A stretch of DNA of 64,000 nt from assembly GCF_015905305.1 (NCBI RefSeq), contig NZ_JADZLQ010000001.1, positions 706,599-770,598 on the forward strand. The letters are read 5' to 3'. Below the pieces are notes generated by a model. The model worked only from the letters and a program-made list of their open reading frames with translations. It made no database searches and had not been told where the DNA came from. Origin of the DNA: Pinirhizobacter soli. GTDB lineage: Bacteria; Pseudomonadota; Gammaproteobacteria; Xanthomonadales; Rhodanobacteraceae. A program made the translations under genes and the position numbers. This document shows, in pieces, positions 46,867 through 57,239 of the stretch. Positions within the stretch are counted from its first letter, which is position 1. Each line of letters opens with the position of its first letter.

Positions 46867-48489
46867 GTGCCTTTTCCCAGCTTCAAGCTCCCCACCCTTC
46901 CCCGCCTTACCGGCCTTCGCGTCACCTTCGTCCTGCGCATCGCCTGCTTCGTGGTAGTGATGGCGGTATCTGCCGCCATCGGCATGACCGCCATGTCCCG
47001 CGCGGGCGATGCTTTGCGCACGATGTACAGCTCCGAACTTGCCACGGCCAGCGTCGTGGGCCGCATGATGAACGTCTACCGCTCCAGCGCCCAGGAAGTG
47101 CAGGAGTCGCTGCAGATGAAACTGCCTTCGCGCTCGGAAAGCGCGGCCGGCGTGATCCACACCAACCAGAAGCTCATCTCCCGCATGTGGGATGCGTACC
47201 TGCAGATCAGCGGCGGCGTGCCCAAGGGCGACGACTACACTTCGTTCGCCAGCCACAAGGCATCGATCGACAAGTTCTTCGACCGCATGGCCGAAAAACT
47301 CACCACCGAGAAATACGACGAAGCCAGCGAAGTGCAGGACGACCTGCTGGGGCCGGTCTACATCACCTTGCAGACCGACGCCGGCAACATCCTGGACAAG
47401 GTCGCCGTCGACGGCGCGCAGCGGTTCGAGCAACAGGTGCACCAGGTAACCGTGGCCCGCTGGGCCATGCTGGGCGCCATCGGCATCGGTTTCGTGGTGG
47501 CCCTGCTACTGGACGTGCTGCTGCTCCGCCGTGTGTTGCGCGGTGTGCGTGCGGCATCCACCGTGGCCGAAGGCATCACCTCAGGCCGTCTTGGACAGGC
47601 AACCACCCAGGACGGCAACGACGAACTGGCCGTGCTCTCACGCTCGCTGGCTACCATGGACGACAAGCTCCAGGACATCGTCACCGGCCTTCGCGGAAGC
47701 TCGGGCACCGTACGCAACATCAGCCGGATCATGTCCGGCGGCAGCGAGTCGTTATCGCACCGCACGCAGAGCCAGTCGGCGGCGCTCGAGGAATCCTCAG
47801 CCCAGCTGGCCAGCCTTTCCGATGCCATCGTCCACCACGCCTCGCTCACCCAGGCGGTGGATGGCGAGATCAAGCAGTTGGGCGAGAAAGCGCGCGATGG
47901 CCGCGACATCGTGGCGCGCAGCCTGGACGCCATGGCCCAGATCAAGGGCGGCAGCGCCCGCATCGCCGAAGTCGTGGAGATCATCCAGGCCATCGCCTTC
48001 CAGACCAACCTGCTGGCCTTGAACGCAGCCGTGGAAGCCGCGCGCGCCGGCGAACAGGGACGCGGGTTCTCGGTGGTGGCGGCTGAAGTACGCAGCCTGT
48101 CCCACCGCTGCGCGGACTCGGCCAAGGAGATCCGCGCGCTGATCGATGACAACACTGACCGCGTGGAAGCCGGCGCCGTGCTTGCCGCCCAGTCGCGCGC
48201 CTCCTTCGACGACATCGTTACCGGCTTCGCGCGCGTGGCCGATCACTCGGCCACCATCGCCATGGGTAGCAAGCAACAGACCGTGGCTTTGGCGCAGATG
48301 GGCGCCGCCTTTGGTGAGTTGAACACCATCACCGGACAGAATGCTGAGCTGGTGGATGACATCCAGGCTGCGGCGGCCAGCTTGCATCGGGAAGCTGGTG
48401 GGTTGGGAAATCTTGTTGCGTTCTTTGCAGCGGAGACGACGGTTGCTACCGCGTATGTCCAGATGACCGGCGAGCCTGCGATGGCGTAG
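46867..48489 (+). CDS. Methyl-accepting chemotaxis protein
   Basis: Transmembrane chemoreceptor of 540 aa. There is an N-terminal helix (about residues 20-42), a four-helix-type periplasmic domain, a second helix (about 200-222), a HAMP-like region and the signalling domain with the hairpin tip [20 protein letters not shown], which binds CheA and CheW. The ligand is unknown. The start is GTG 46867 with AGGAAA upstream. A candidate sigma-28 promoter fits control with flagellar genes. Confidence 0.92.
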   Translation: MPFPSFKLPTLPRLTGLRVTFVLRIACFVVVMAVSAAIGMTAMSRAGDALRTMYSSELATASVVGRMMNVYRSSAQEVQESLQMKLPSRSESAAGVIHTNQKLISRMWDAYLQISGGVPKGDDYTSFASHKASIDKFFDRMAEKLTTEKYDEASEVQDDLLGPVYITLQTDAGNILDKVAVDGAQRFEQQVHQVTVARWAMLGAIGIGFVVALLLDVLLLRRVLRGVRAASTVAEGITSGRLGQATTQDGNDELAVLSRSLATMDDKLQDIVTGLRGSSGTVRNISRIMSGGSESLSHRTQSQSAALEESSAQLASLSDAIVHHASLTQAVDGEIKQLGEKARDGRDIVARSLDAMAQIKGGSARIAEVVEIIQAIAFQTNLLALNAAVEAARAGEQGRGFSVVAAEVRSLSHRCADSAKEIRALIDDNTDRVEAGAVLAAQSRASFDDIVTGFARVADHSATIAMGSKQQTVALAQMGAAFGELNTITGQNAELVDDIQAAAASLHREAGGLGNLVAFFAAETTVATAYVQMTGEPAMA

Positions 48490-48938
48490 AAGACGCTTCC
48501 TTGATGGCGACACGCGTCGTTATGTGTCGTCTGGAATTGAGCATCGTTTGATGGGTTGTGTAGGGCTATTTTGCGACGATTCGCATATGGAGTCGCTGCG
48601 CAGAAACCGGGATCATTTGCGTGTTGCCGGAAGGTCCGGCAACCGGGTGTCGAAGCCCGGGGAATGACCGGGTCCCGCAGCATCGTCTGCGGGACCCGGG
48701 GTTCACCGCCATACGGCGGGCGACCAGGCGGGCGTATGCCCAGCCGTCATTCCCGGTCTTCGACCCTGGCTCGCCCGCCACCCCTACCCTTTCTTGAAAC
48801 GGGGACCGGGCGACGAGCCACGGTGGCGAATGAACGTACTCGGCGACATGAAGCAGTCTGGTTAACCGTTATTCCAGTGGCGGAAGACCAGGCTAGGGTG
48901 TAAATGCCGAGGCGTTCATTCGCCTGATCCGTGGGCGC
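48490..48938. other. Intergenic region with structured element
   Basis: About 450 nt without a supported gene between the chemoreceptor and aldo/keto reductase genes, which face each other. It contains the nested inverted repeat described at 48648-48764; otherwise nothing recognisable. Confidence 0.6.
48648..48764. repeat. Nested inverted-repeat element
   Basis: The outer arms GTCGAAGCCCGGGGAATGAC (48648-48667) and GTCATTCCCGGTCTTCGAC (48746-48764) are near-perfect reverse complements. Inside lie a perfect 13-bp hairpin (48668-48680 with 48687-48699), a CCGCC-ATA-CGGCGG hairpin and a GGGC-GTAT-GCCC hairpin. The layout recalls small non-autonomous repeats that end in GTCATTCCCG in Xanthomonadales, or a structured RNA. 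Confidence 0.75.
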
Positions 48939-49997
<1,059 letters not shown>

Positions 49998-50002
49998 TTA
50001 CT

Positions 50003-50016
50003 AGGATCTATATCCT
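50003..50016. promoter_or_regulatory. Candidate operator between reductase and LysR genes
   Basis: An AGGAT-CTAT-ATCCT palindrome about 110 nt before the LysR start and 80 nt before the reductase start. The centred dyad in a divergent LysR promoter region suggests a regulator site; the binding is inferred. Confidence 0.35.
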
Positions 50017-50122
50017 GGATTCATGAATAAGCGATTGCCGCATGCTTATCCACGCGCCTATCCTATGAATCGGCCATTTGAGGCCACTTTTTCCAGCCGG
50101 TCATGAAAGGCGGTCATAACCC

Positions 50123-51013
50123 ATGCGCAAGGATTTCCACGAACTGAGCGCCTTCCTTGCCGTCGCCCGGGAGTGCAGCTTCACCCGCGCGGCCAAGAAA
50201 CTGGGCACCACCCAATCGGCGCTCAGCCATAGCGTACGCAAGCTGGAAAGCCGACTGGGCGTGCGCCTGCTTACCCGCACCACGCGCAGCGTGTCGCCCA
50301 CGGAAGCGGGCGAACGGCTGTTGGACAACATTGGCCCGATGTTCGACGACATCGAAGCGGAAGTCGCAGCTTTAAGTTCCTTCCGCGAAAAACCCGCCGG
50401 CATGATCCGCATCACCGTGTCGCAGCACGCATCGGCCACGGTGATCCAGCCGATGCTCGCACGCTTCCTGCCGAACTATCCGGACATCAAGATCGAAGTA
50501 TCGATCGACAACCAGCTGGTGGACATCGTGGCCGACCGCTTCGACTTCGGCGTGCGCATCGGCGAGCAGGTCGCCAGCGGCATGATCGCCATGCGCATCG
50601 GGCCGGACTTCCGCATGATCGTGGTGGGGTCGCCCTCGTACTTCAAGGATCGGAAGCCGCCCCTCACCCCGCAGGACCTGGTGTCGCACAACTGCATCAA
50701 CGTGCGCTTGCCCTCGTACGGCGCGCTGTATCCGTGGGAATTCGAGAAGGATGGCCGCGAAATCAAGGTGCGCGTGGAGGGCCAGCTGATCATGAACAGC
50801 GGTCCCCGGATCCTGGATTCAGCCATTGCAGGCCTTGGCCTTGCTTGGGTTCCCGAGGACCTCGCCAAGCCGTATCTGGACGATGGACGATTGATCGCGG
50901 TGCTGGACGAATGGTGTGTGCCATTTCCGGGTTATCACCTGTATTACCCGAACCGGCGGCATACGTCGTCGGCCTTCACGTTGTTTATCGAGGCGCTGCG
51001 GTATCGAGGGTGA
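50123..51013 (+). CDS. LysR-family transcriptional regulator
   Basis: A 296-aa regulator with the N-terminal winged helix-turn-helix (about residues 1-60: FLAVARECSFTRAAKKLGTTQSALSHSV covers the recognition region) and a periplasmic-binding-protein-like effector domain. The divergent aldo/keto reductase gene is the most probable target. Highest likeness is to the YafC/DsdC-like group that often pairs with oxidoreductases. Confidence 0.92.
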   Translation: MRKDFHELSAFLAVARECSFTRAAKKLGTTQSALSHSVRKLESRLGVRLLTRTTRSVSPTEAGERLLDNIGPMFDDIEAEVAALSSFREKPAGMIRITVSQHASATVIQPMLARFLPNYPDIKIEVSIDNQLVDIVADRFDFGVRIGEQVASGMIAMRIGPDFRMIVVGSPSYFKDRKPPLTPQDLVSHNCINVRLPSYGALYPWEFEKDGREIKVRVEGQLIMNSGPRILDSAIAGLGLAWVPEDLAKPYLDDGRLIAVLDEWCVPFPGYHLYYPNRRHTSSAFTLFIEALRYRG

Positions 51014-51053
51014 TGATCTTCACGCGGCATCCAGTAAGGAAACTCTCGCTTTC

Positions 51054-52472
51054 ATGAGTACCGCAATCATGCTGTTCCGCCGCGACTTGCGGCTGTCTGA
51101 CAACACCGCATTGGCTGCCGCCTGCAGCGAGCATGCGAAGATTCTCCCGCTCTACATCCAGGCGGACCGGGAAGAAGCCCCGTGGGAGATGGGAGCGGCA
51201 AGCCGATGGTGGCTGCATCATTCGCTAGAAGCGTTGCAGGCGGACCTCCATGAGCAAGGGGTGCATTTGCAGCTTGCGCAAGGCGAGACACTACACGTGC
51301 TGCGCCAGGTGATCGATCGTAGCGGCGCTGAAGCGGTCTATTGGAACCGCCAATACGAGCCGGCGGCCATCGCACGCGACACCCACGTCAAGGCGGCTTT
51401 GCAGGACGCGGGTGTCGCCGTACACAGCCACTCGGCCAACCTGTGGTCCGAACCCTGGCAGGTGAAAACCCAACAAGGTGAGCCGTACCGCGTCTTTACG
51501 CCGTACTGGCGCAACCTGCGCCAGACGATCAGCACGCCATCGCCACTCGCGGAACCTGAGAAGGTTCAGTGGGCGGAACTATCCGGGGGTCTTCCGCTGG
51601 AAGCGTTCGGCCTATTGCCTCCCGTGCGCTGGGAAAAGGGCTTTGGCGAAACATGGCAACCCGGCGAACGCGGCGCCAACGAAGCACTGGAACTATTCTG
51701 CGACGACGCCCTGGGTGACTACGCCACCGGACGCGACAAGCCCGCGAGGCACGGCACTTCTCGGCTATCGCCGCACCTTCATTTCGGTGAGATCTCGCCG
51801 CAGCAGATCCATCGCACCCTACACTCGCAGCTGCAACGCGTGGACGCGCGCCGTCGCCCGGTTATCGAGCCTTACCTGCGCGAGCTGGGCTGGCGCGAGT
51901 TCGCGCATCACTTGCTGTACCACTTTCCGCACACGCCCACCGAAAGCTTCAACCCCCGCTTCGCCAAATTCTCCTGGGCCAGCGAGGACGAAGCGCAACT
52001 TGAACGTTGGCAGCAAGGCCGCACCGGCATCCCACTGGTGGACGCCGGCATGCGGGAGCTATGGCACACCGGCTGGATGCACAACCGCGTGCGCATGATC
52101 GTGGCAAGTTTCCTCACCAAGAACCTGCGTCAGCACTGGCTCACCGGAGCGCGCTGGTTCTGGGACACCCTGGTGGACGCGGACCTGGCCAACAACACGC
52201 TCGGCTGGCAATGGGTGGCTGGCTGCGGGGCAGATGCGGCGCCGTATTTCCGGGTGTTCAATCCGGTAACGCAGTCGAAGAAGTTCGATCCCGAGGGCGC
52301 GTATCTGCGCAAGTGGTTGCCCGAACTGGCCAACCTGCCTGTCGATCTGGTGCACGAGCCATGGAAAGACGAGTCGGCACGCAAGCGCTCGGGATATCCG
52401 ATGCCTATGGTTGAGCTGGGCGCATCACGCCAAGATGCATTGAACGCGTTTCAGTCGTTGCGTGGGCGGTGA
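51054..52472 (+). CDS. phr: Deoxyribodipyrimidine photolyase
   Basis: Light-dependent repair enzyme for cyclobutane pyrimidine dimers, 472 aa. The N-terminal antenna domain begins IMLFRRDLRLSDNTAL, and the FAD domain has the conserved GMRELWHTGWMHNRVRM and GWQWVAGCGADAAPYFR segments. ATG 51054 gives the family start. The gene runs tail to tail into a small minus-strand gene, overlapping it by 22 nt. Confidence 0.95.
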   Translation: MSTAIMLFRRDLRLSDNTALAAACSEHAKILPLYIQADREEAPWEMGAASRWWLHHSLEALQADLHEQGVHLQLAQGETLHVLRQVIDRSGAEAVYWNRQYEPAAIARDTHVKAALQDAGVAVHSHSANLWSEPWQVKTQQGEPYRVFTPYWRNLRQTISTPSPLAEPEKVQWAELSGGLPLEAFGLLPPVRWEKGFGETWQPGERGANEALELFCDDALGDYATGRDKPARHGTSRLSPHLHFGEISPQQIHRTLHSQLQRVDARRRPVIEPYLRELGWREFAHHLLYHFPHTPTESFNPRFAKFSWASEDEAQLERWQQGRTGIPLVDAGMRELWHTGWMHNRVRMIVASFLTKNLRQHWLTGARWFWDTLVDADLANNTLGWQWVAGCGADAAPYFRVFNPVTQSKKFDPEGAYLRKWLPELANLPVDLVHEPWKDESARKRSGYPMPMVELGASRQDALNAFQSLRGR

Positions 52473-52699
52473 ACGCCTCTGGCAAGTTCAGGTGGCCATA
52501 GCTCCGGATGGGCTTCACACAACGGGTTCAATATCTCAAAAATCAGAGCGCCCATAACCTTGCCTGCAGCTTTCCGGAAGCGGTTGAACTCATCCTCCGG
52601 AAGCACATTCTGAACATGCCCAACTGTTTCATCCAAGATCTTCAGGCAATCGCGCATCCGCGCGTTCACTTCGCCAGCCAGCGCGTTGTCGAAAATCAT
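52451..52699 (-). CDS. Small conserved protein of unknown function
   Basis: An 82-aa helical acidic protein. The C-terminal part VMGALIFEILNPLCEAHPELWPPEL is like a family of small proteins ending in LNPL-x-EHPxLxPP that I recall from other proteobacteria, without known function. The ATG at 52699 overlaps the stop of the preceding small frame as TGATG, and this in turn overlaps the radical SAM gene, which points to a three-gene operon. Confidence 0.6.
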   Translation of the reverse strand: MIFDNALAGEVNARMRDCLKILDETVGHVQNVLPEDEFNRFRKAAGKVMGALIFEILNPLCEAHPELWPPELARGVHRPRND

Positions 52700-52875
52700 C
52701 AACTTGAATCCTCAAAAGCCAGACAGGTGGTCATTCGCTCCGCACCGATCGCGGCAGCCTGCCTTCGAAGCATAAGAGCATCGCTCTGGACAATTCCAGT
52801 CCATAAATTCTTGAAGATGGGAAAAGAGGCAGCTGACCAGCAGCAAAGGGCTGCTCTAGATACCAAACCCACCAC
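52699..52875 (-). CDS. Possible 58-aa protein between radical SAM and small gene
   Basis: A short frame starting with GTG inside the last codons of the radical SAM gene (20-nt overlap) and ending TGA where the next gene starts. The peptide (FPIFKNLWTGIVQSDALMLR in the middle) has an amphipathic helix and a few Cys. Codon third positions look coding-like in the second half. There is no clear ribosome site, so it may be not real. Confidence 0.3.
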   Translation of the reverse strand: MVGLVSRAALCCWSAASFPIFKNLWTGIVQSDALMLRRQAAAIGAERMTTCLAFEDSS

Positions 52876-53932
52876 AGCACCGGCTGCACGCAGGCAGAAG
52901 CCCCCCAGCCTCGCTAAGCGCCGTCCGCAGCGCTTCTATATTCGAGTGATTCCAGATGCCCTCAAGCCCGGCATCCCGAACATTGGCAATCGGAAACCGA
53001 TAGCACCGTCCATGCACGGGTACTGATTCACCATCAGCGTCGACCATCAGAATGCGAAAGGCATCGTGGCAGCGACGGCCAACGAACTGCGAGGGATGGT
53101 GATAGTAGATGTCCAGGTCCGCCTCGCTCGTGCGATCAGGCTGGATCGTGACGCTGAACGGCCAGGTCGTGGCCTTTATGTCGGCCAGTTCGTCGGCCAG
53201 GCGGACGATGTCGATCGTCGTCGGATCGGATTCGAAGCTGTTCGAAGGTGTGGCGGGATAAGTCGCGCCATAGAGCATGTTGTGTTCGTTCGCCATCGCT
53301 GGCGTCACGAAATTATTGTGGATCAGCCCGACATGCTTCAGTGGTAGATCACTGATGTCGGTAAGGAAGGTCTTCAGGTGACCGACGTTGTGTTCGCTGA
53401 TCGTGCAGAAGACGGAGATCTCGGGCGCATCCTGTAGCCCCGCTACGGCCCTGATCCCCTCCACCGCGCGCGCGAAGCTGCCGCTGTGGCGACGGATGCG
53501 ATCATGCAGGGCCGCAGGACCATCAAGCGAAACGAACAAACCGCGGCAGCGCCCTCCCCCGAACTCCGCCGCCCGTTTCGGCAGCAGCAGCCCATTGGTG
53601 GTGACCGTCGCATACAAGCCCAGCGCAGAGGCATAGGCCAGTGCGTCACCGAGCGGCCGCCAGGCGAGCGGCTCGGTAAATGCGAAGCCCAGGCGCGCCT
53701 CGGGGCAGAAGGCCGCCATATCGTCGGCGATGCCCTGGAACAGGTCCCAGGGCATGGACTTCGTCCGTGCCCCCATCAGGTTGGCGCCGAAGTTGGTCTC
53801 GCTATTGCCGGTGCCGACATCGCACATGAGACAACGCAGATTGCAGAAATTGTTGACCCCGAGAACGACATGCCCGGGCCGCGATGCCGTTGTGAGGCGG
53901 GCTGCCGGAAATGCCTGGGCGAGTGCGTTCAT
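52856..53932 (-). CDS. Radical SAM protein with SPASM-like C-terminus
   Basis: A 358-aa radical SAM enzyme. The CxxxCxxC motif is CNLRCLMC at residues 30-37. The C-terminal region has further cysteines (GRRCHDAF, HGRCYRFPIANV, LLPACSRCCGG) and the IWNHSNIEALR pattern of SPASM/twitch domains, which bind extra Fe-S clusters in peptide- and protein-modifying members. ATG 53932 has GAGGAAA upstream. Two tiny genes overlap its 3' end. The substrate is unknown. Confidence 0.85.
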   Translation of the reverse strand: MNALAQAFPAARLTTASRPGHVVLGVNNFCNLRCLMCDVGTGNSETNFGANLMGARTKSMPWDLFQGIADDMAAFCPEARLGFAFTEPLAWRPLGDALAYASALGLYATVTTNGLLLPKRAAEFGGGRCRGLFVSLDGPAALHDRIRRHSGSFARAVEGIRAVAGLQDAPEISVFCTISEHNVGHLKTFLTDISDLPLKHVGLIHNNFVTPAMANEHNMLYGATYPATPSNSFESDPTTIDIVRLADELADIKATTWPFSVTIQPDRTSEADLDIYYHHPSQFVGRRCHDAFRILMVDADGESVPVHGRCYRFPIANVRDAGLEGIWNHSNIEALRTALSEAGGLLPACSRCCGGFGI

Positions 53933-54046
53933 TGCGGGTGGATTTCCTCGAACGGCATGAGCGTGACTACGCCTGATCCACGTATGTGCCGTTCTCGGGG
54001 AATATGGTTACTTCGCGCCGTCGATGGGCATGATGTCCGGGCAGAA

Positions 54047-54074
54047 AAAAAGCGCCCACGAGGGGCGCTTTTTC
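54047..54074 (-). terminator. Terminator after the 446-aa gene
   Basis: Stem AGCGCCC / GGGCGCT (54051-54057 with 54063-54069) with flanking A and T runs. On the minus strand it closes the 54198-55538 gene; it could also act on the plus strand. Confidence 0.8.
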
Positions 54075-54197
54075 TTTGTTTCTGCCGGAGTGGTTGGGAG
54101 ACGCTAGACCCCACCCCTACCAACGCTTTCAGGCCCCAAGTCGGTGGTTTGGGTTGTGACCCCGATTCTGAGACCCCGGCTTGGCTTCGGCAAGCCG

Positions 54198-55538
54198 TCA
54201 CCAGCGGACGCGCCAGCGACCACCCCCTGTACAAGTGGCGCAATGGTTGAGGAGCGTCCAGTCGTCTTTGCCTTCGAGTCGAATCAATCCCTTCCGGGCC
54301 TTGTGGGCGCTGTGTGCCGACTCCCAGTTGTTATGGCCGCAATCGGCAACCTGAACCAGGACGTCGTAGCCGGGCTTAGAATGGGTTTTCTTGTAGAACC
54401 GGGTTTCCCCGGGCTGAGGTTCGGGACTCTCCTCCCCGGCATTGGCCTCACCAGCCTCCTCCGGTTCATCGACAGCGTTTCCCTCCACCTCGTACCCGCC
54501 CTTCATCTGGGCAATGACTTGGTGGAGAGCCTTTATCTCTTCCCGCAATTCTTCGTTTTCTTTCAAAAACTCCTGGGCGAGGACCAGCTCCTCCGCTGTG
54601 GACTTTCCGTCCTCCTCCAGCTTCCGGATGCGCATCCTTGCCCGGTGGCTGCGAATCTCCTGGATTTCAAAGGGAGGCTCGACGCCAAGGGCCGCCGCGC
54701 TCATTACGGTCATGCGAAGCTGGTCCCTCAACTTCTCCATCCCCTCGCCATCCCTGTCGAGGTTACTCAACCGGTCGGGGGTCCAGACCCGTCCCGGCAC
54801 CCTATGCTCGACTGTGCCCTTCAGAACGGGCCAATAGAGGCGCACCGCGCCGTTGAAGCAGGACAGTCTGCTGCCAACTTCGTCCGTTAATCCCCAGCTG
54901 GCTTCCTCACTGAGGCGGACCAAGGTGGCGAGTGCCGAGAGGTCCCGGGCAATTTGCTTGGACAGCCCCGGCCATCGCTCTTCACCTTCATCGACCGAAA
55001 CCGCCACGATAGGCATGGTCCGGCGAGGCGACAGGATGCTACTGGCCAGCCTGATGCCGTCGGCCTCCTCGGTAAAGTCGATGACACCACCAGCGCCCAG
55101 CTTCGTGGTTCCCAGGCTCCAGTCATCACGGAGGCCACGAATCTTGTGGATGATTTCGGGACACCGTGGGACAACGAACCCGGGCCGGATGATGCTGTGG
55201 CTGTTCCGCGCCGCCAAAGTCAGATACACAACTACCCTCAGTGAGGAACGGACAACCCGGAGGGCCGTCCTGAAGGTATGCCCGTCGTATGTGGGCTCCT
55301 CCAGAATAACTTCCCTGAGATCGCCCTGGTCGTTCGAGAAGAACGCCTGCGTTACGGAGCCGGTCTGCCCCTCGGTCTTCGAGACAAACGTTGACTTGTC
55401 GGCAGAGAGGTCGGCGACCCCTTTTCTGTTGAGCCAAGAATCGACCACCGAATCGATTTCTTGATAAAGCACCCGCCCCTCTGCCTCGTTGAGGTCCGGA
55501 ATCTCCATCAGGTACGCCGAAAGGTGTTGCATTTCCAT
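54198..55538 (-). CDS. Unknown 446-aa protein with coiled coil and Cys/His end
   Basis: No function recognised. The first 270 residues form a mixed alpha/beta region with MPIVAVSVDEG and a LSCFNGAVRLYWPVLK stretch that looks conserved. A charged coiled coil covers about residues 290-345, an acidic linker follows, and the C-terminal 50 residues hold Cys400, His402, His409, His412, His432, Cys433 and Cys436, a possible zinc site, ending in GRWRVRW. It is divergent from the ParB-like and adenine-methyltransferase genes, sharing a 263-nt promoter region, and is less GC-biased than the core genes. A defence-related role is a guess from context only. Confidence 0.7.
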   Translation of the reverse strand: MEMQHLSAYLMEIPDLNEAEGRVLYQEIDSVVDSWLNRKGVADLSADKSTFVSKTEGQTGSVTQAFFSNDQGDLREVILEEPTYDGHTFRTALRVVRSSLRVVVYLTLAARNSHSIIRPGFVVPRCPEIIHKIRGLRDDWSLGTTKLGAGGVIDFTEEADGIRLASSILSPRRTMPIVAVSVDEGEERWPGLSKQIARDLSALATLVRLSEEASWGLTDEVGSRLSCFNGAVRLYWPVLKGTVEHRVPGRVWTPDRLSNLDRDGEGMEKLRDQLRMTVMSAAALGVEPPFEIQEIRSHRARMRIRKLEEDGKSTAEELVLAQEFLKENEELREEIKALHQVIAQMKGGYEVEGNAVDEPEEAGEANAGEESPEPQPGETRFYKKTHSKPGYDVLVQVADCGHNNWESAHSAHKARKGLIRLEGKDDWTLLNHCATCTGGGRWRVRW

Positions 55539-55801
55539 TCCCCGCCTGTCCGCATTGGTACAGGCATAGCGGCAGACTCCAGAGTTCCTTTAGATTCACC
55601 CTCGCCTTACGATGTCAGAAAACGTGCATCGAAAATTGCGGATGCCACATTCGGTCGTCCCAGGTTCTGGAAACGGGCCAAGGAGGCTTGGGCGGGATGC
55701 CAGCGAGGATCTAACCCTTCCGGGGTGCCGTAAACCTGAAGCCAGTCCCTACCCCGTAAGCTCGGGTAAACTCCGGCGGTCAACAGGGGGAGGACAGGGA
55801 T

Positions 55802-57226
55802 ATGCCAGTTACCGCGCTTACGCCGGTCAAGCAGTTGAATCTTGATTTGAGCAACTACCGGACCTTACCGCAGCCAGATGAGCGCAGCGCCGTCGAAGCG
55901 ATTATCGCCACGAACCCAGATTGGTTTTGGGCATTGACCCAGAGCCTGCTCGATGATGGCTACCTGCCCACGGAAAACATCCTGGTGCAGAAGGAAGGAA
56001 CGGGCCCGCGCGCTGCCCTTGTCGTCAAAGAAGGAAACCGTCGCATCTCTGCCCTGAAGCTCATCCATGGCTTGATTCCGACGAAGGGCCTCCCGGTTCC
56101 CGCAAGCATTCTGGGCGCCATTCAGTCCTTGCCAAGGGGTTGGAAAAAAGATAACGCCAACGTTCCAACGGCCATCTATGGCCCCGACGAAACCGAGGTC
56201 GTCAACCGCATCCGCAGCCTGACCCACGGCAAGGGTGAAAAGGCAGGACGCGACAAATGGACGGCAGTGGCAAAGGCCAGGCACAACCGGACCGAGAACG
56301 GAACATCCGAGCCAGCCCTCGACCTTCTTGAAAAGTACTTGAATAAGGGCAAGAACCTCACTGCCCAGCAGGCTCAACGGTGGGCGGGTGATTTCCACCT
56401 TACCGTCCTTGAAGAGGCGATGAAGCGCATCGCAATCCGCTTGGGCTGTGCCAACAGCCCCGATGTTGCCAAGACTTACCCGAGAATCAAGAACCGTACC
56501 GAGCTGGAAGAAATCATCAAGGATATCGGCCAGCAGGAGCTGGGCTTCGACACCATCCGCAAGACAGATTTTGCATCGGCCTATGGCATTCCGCCGCTGC
56601 CGGACAAGGGTGGTTCGGGAGGAACTGCTGGCGGGGGCGGCAACCCTGGGGACGGAACCAAGGGCGGCAAATCTGGGGGCGGGACTAGTGGCGACAACTC
56701 CGGAGGGGCCAATGGTCCTGGAGCGGGCGGCGCTCCTGGGCAGGGAAAAGGCCTCAAGGCCGTTGCAATGAACGACCCTCGGCGGGTCAAACGTGTCCTT
56801 CGGGCCTTCACTCCCAGGGGTAAAAACCGTGAAAAGGTTGTGTCCCTCCAAAGCGAGCTACTGGAGCTCAACCTCGATAAAAACCCGATTGCTTTCTGTT
56901 TTCTGCTTCGAAGCATGTTTGAGGTGTCAGCAAAAGCCTATTGCACCGACCACAAGGCTGCTGGCCTCAAGGCGGCCAAGGACGGGCGGGATAGGCCGCT
57001 GGTTGAAGTCCTCCGGGACATCACCAAGCATCTAACGAATGACAAGAACGACAAGGAAGCACTCAAGCATCTCCATGGGGCCATGACCGAACTTGGCCGC
57101 AATGATGGACTCCTATCCGTGACATCTATGAACCAGCTTGTCCATAACCCGAATTTCTCCCTGCGGTCCGGCGACATCGTGGTGTTGTTCGGAAATGTCT
57201 TTCCGCTCCTTGAAGCGATGAACTGA
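55802..57226 (+). CDS. ParB-like N-terminal domain protein
   Basis: A 474-aa protein. The N-terminal region has the ParB/Srx-type signature VVKEGNRRISALKLIHG (about residues 74-90), used by ParB CTPases and by ParB-like nucleases. A middle helical region to residue 265 is followed by a Gly-rich linker (268-316). The C-terminal 150 residues are helical and end with LVHNPNFSLRSGDIVVLF, which resembles HEPN-like or other helical RNase/abortive-infection folds only superficially. It is not beside a parA gene, so plasmid partition is unlikely. Start ATG 55802, with GGAGGACAGGG upstream. Confidence 0.75.
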   Translation: MPVTALTPVKQLNLDLSNYRTLPQPDERSAVEAIIATNPDWFWALTQSLLDDGYLPTENILVQKEGTGPRAALVVKEGNRRISALKLIHGLIPTKGLPVPASILGAIQSLPRGWKKDNANVPTAIYGPDETEVVNRIRSLTHGKGEKAGRDKWTAVAKARHNRTENGTSEPALDLLEKYLNKGKNLTAQQAQRWAGDFHLTVLEEAMKRIAIRLGCANSPDVAKTYPRIKNRTELEEIIKDIGQQELGFDTIRKTDFASAYGIPPLPDKGGSGGTAGGGGNPGDGTKGGKSGGGTSGDNSGGANGPGAGGAPGQGKGLKAVAMNDPRRVKRVLRAFTPRGKNREKVVSLQSELLELNLDKNPIAFCFLLRSMFEVSAKAYCTDHKAAGLKAAKDGRDRPLVEVLRDITKHLTNDKNDKEALKHLHGAMTELGRNDGLLSVTSMNQLVHNPNFSLRSGDIVVLFGNVFPLLEAMN

Positions 57227-57239
57227 GGCGGCGGTAGCC

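Noticed and set aside
52712..52804. 30-codon Cys-rich frame as a certain RiPP precursor
   Set aside because: No ribosome site, and an overlapping frame coupled to the next gene looks more coding-like; kept only as a remark in the radical SAM finding.
54080..54130. Possible tRNA-like stretch with GGAGTGGTTGGGAG
   Set aside because: No acceptor or T-arm pairing could be built, so it is not a tRNA.
53929..54243. Minus-strand frame upstream of and overlapping the radical SAM start
   Set aside because: It runs through the terminator hairpin of another gene, has no family likeness, and its end overlap with the radical SAM ATG is probably chance.
56610..56750. Short GGC/GGG-rich repeats thought of as a tandem or CRISPR-like array
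   Set aside because: There is no regular repeat-spacer spacing; the stretch encodes the Gly-rich linker of the ParB-like protein.
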